From Tubiluchus corallicola (lineage: Eukaryota; Priapulida; Priapulimorpha; Priapulimorphida; Tubiluchidae), in assembly GCA_030141605.1 (NCBI GenBank), contig JAQGDQ010001586.1, positions 1-33,731 of the forward strand: a DNA stretch of 33,731 bases, written 5' to 3'. Both the position numbers and the translations under genes were made by a program. Below the pieces are notes generated by a model that was given only the letters and a program-made list of their open reading frames with translations, made no database searches and had not been told where the DNA came from. Position 1 is the first letter of the stretch. Every line of letters starts with the position of its first letter. Positions 33,637-33,731 of this stretch are shown here, in pieces.

Positions 33637-33731
<95 letters not shown>
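33341..33731 (+). mobile_element. LINE 3' end (family B), truncated, with (TG)n tail
   Basis: The sequence from 33341 to about 33605 is nearly the reverse complement of 29316-29580: attaaagaaagcaaaattgt, the same 3' UTR, then catggtatatctatatcatg and a TG tail that runs off the window. It begins within the RT C-terminal codons (EIKESKIVSMFKK), so it is 5' truncated. It lies about 130 bp past the stop of the four-helix-bundle gene, and its attaaa motifs may serve as that gene's poly(A) signal. Confidence 0.78.

Overview
The window is AT-rich, intron-rich invertebrate animal DNA. Coding sequence is split into short exons with GT..AG boundaries, and retroposons, DNA-transposon remnants, microsatellites and minisatellites fill the introns. 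The 5S rRNA-like sequence at 15288-15404 resembles the mollusc/cnidarian form rather than the insect form. Together with insect-type gustatory-receptor homologues and a CHST15-like sulfotransferase, this suggests a lophotrochozoan, probably a mollusc. That placement is inference.

Layout. (1) 357-1564, minus: 3' part of an XRRA1-like leucine-rich-repeat gene. (2) 1565-6317: intergenic, with LINE and SINE debris. (3) 6318-15653, plus: a complete eight-exon CHST15-like carbohydrate sulfotransferase whose introns carry very long (CT)n and (TCA)n tracts, a 17-copy 30-bp minisatellite, two LTR-like segments and a 5S-headed element. (4) 15744-19329, minus: gustatory-receptor-like gene GR1 in four exons, tail to tail with the sulfotransferase (90 bp between stop codons). 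(5) 19642-20228: a Tc1/mariner-type element reduced to its DNA-binding half. (6) 22961-28329, minus: GR2, a tandem paralogue with the same four-exon, all-phase-0 structure. Its last coding exon is the first unit of a roughly 30-copy, 75-bp tandem array (20809-23027). (7) 26594-27053: a piggyBac-type MITE in GR2 intron 1. (8) 30435-33214, plus: a two-exon gene whose N-terminus resembles the MLKL/HeLo four-helix bundle, followed by a polylysine/amphipathic segment and a very acidic tail. Two LINE 3' ends in opposite orientation lie on either side of it.

The genes do not form a pathway. GR1 and GR2 are a local chemoreceptor duplication. The sulfotransferase is a Golgi enzyme. The four-helix-bundle protein may belong to a cell-death or membrane-acting family. 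The most notable observations are the receptor-exon-derived minisatellite, which probably forms the 3' UTR of GR2, and the MLKL-like protein that lacks a kinase domain. Most six-frame ORFs over repeats (S-L, S, N, HT, and 10- or 25-residue periodic proteins) are translations of satellites, not genes.
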